Assembly: GCA_011041825.1 (NCBI GenBank)
Contig: DRAO01000159.1
Location: forward strand, 1 to 5,741
Length of the DNA stretch: 5,741 nucleotides
Reading direction: 5' to 3'
DNA from: Chloroflexota bacterium
GTDB taxonomy: Bacteria; Chloroflexota; Anaerolineae; SpSt-600
The notes beneath the pieces are model-generated. The model made no database searches. It saw only the letters and a list, made by a program, of their open reading frames with translations, and was not told the origin of the DNA. The translations under genes and the position numbers were made by a program. This document shows, piece after piece, positions 5,485-5,741 of this stretch. Every line of letters starts with the position of its first letter. Position 1 is the stretch's first letter.

Positions 5485-5741
5485 TTAATGTCGAATTAGG
5501 CCTATGATTAATGAGACGAGCCAACGGATGAAGTAGAGCAGCCCCACGAAGGCGAAGATGGCCACAGCTCCACCAGCCCCGTAGCAGAAAGCAGATCCCA
5601 GGCTCCCCAGGTCGAAGGAAATCTCTGGAGTAGGCGAAGGCACAGGTGTGGGACGAGGGGTAAAGGAAGGGACCGGGGTAGGCGAAATGGGCACCTGTAT
5701 TACTACGGTGGGGGTTGGTGGGATGGGAGTTGGCGTGGGAG
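5485..5741 (-). CDS. C-terminal end of a membrane-anchored protein with a Pro/Thr-rich linker (partial, 5' end outside the window)
   Basis: The frame is open from the stop TAA (5485-5487) to the window edge without interruption, giving 84 residues plus a partial codon; the real start lies beyond 5741. A GTG at 5694 could start a 69-residue version, but the same TP-rich pattern continues upstream of it (PTPTPIPPTPTVVIQ), so it is not the natural start. The visible part is a low-complexity TP/VP linker (5626-5741), a short segment EISFDLGSLGSAFCYGAGG, one likely membrane helix (5527-5577, AGGAVAIFAFVGLLYFI), then RW and a second hydrophobic stretch ending in IRH. This layout suggests an extracytoplasmic domain tethered by a flexible spacer to a C-terminal anchor. 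No LPXTG-type motif is present. The function of the missing N-terminal part cannot be inferred. Confidence 0.65.
   Translation of the reverse strand, partial: PTPTPIPPTPTVVIQVPISPTPVPSFTPRPTPVPSPTPEISFDLGSLGSAFCYGAGGAVAIFAFVGLLYFIRWLVSLIIGLIRH

Noticed and set aside
4589..5488. Long + strand open frame (299 codons) opposite pth and the gap to its right
   Set aside because: It is antisense to the well-supported pth gene, with no ribosome site or domain signature.

Overview
The window looks like a chromosomal segment from a member of the Chloroflexota, most likely an Anaerolineae-type lineage. This is an inference from style. The lipoprotein at the left carries a Thr-Pro-rich spacer straight after its lipobox cysteine, and the truncated gene at the right edge has the same kind of TP/VP-rich linker in front of a membrane helix. 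Such linkers are very common in that phylum. Base composition is moderate to slightly GC-rich. No rRNA, tRNA, CRISPR array, transposase or phage gene was seen.

Left half, all on the + strand, carbohydrate genes. A short leader (1-91) with a perfect 10+10 bp palindrome precedes an ABC-transporter sugar-binding lipoprotein (92-1414), which is closed by a strong hairpin (1435-1472). Next comes a GH130-family beta-mannoside phosphorylase-like protein (1541-2524). It is followed after 35 nt by a soluble GT-A-fold glycosyltransferase (2560-3795). The reading is that an oligosaccharide is captured outside the cell and mannosides are phosphorolysed in the cytoplasm, while the adjacent glycosyltransferase makes a glycoside that may be the substrate of the same phosphorylase. 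No permease or ATPase genes lie inside the window.

Right half, all on the - strand, housekeeping genes. Reading from the right edge there is the C-terminal part of a Pro/Thr-linker membrane protein (5485 to beyond 5741). A 188-bp gap follows that holds what looks like a small frame-shifted ORF. Then come peptidyl-tRNA hydrolase (pth, 4715-5296) and a DagK/YegS-type lipid kinase (3799-4707). The last two are tightly linked: the kinase ribosome-binding site lies in the last codons of pth. The two halves converge with only 3 bp between the stop codons at 3795 and 3799 and no recognisable terminator between them.

Points most worth a second look are the GH130/glycosyltransferase pair, an 11-bp tandem duplication that creates the present stop codon of the GH130 gene, the frame-shifted small ORF upstream of pth, Lys in place of the usual Asn at position 114 of Pth, and the leader palindrome.
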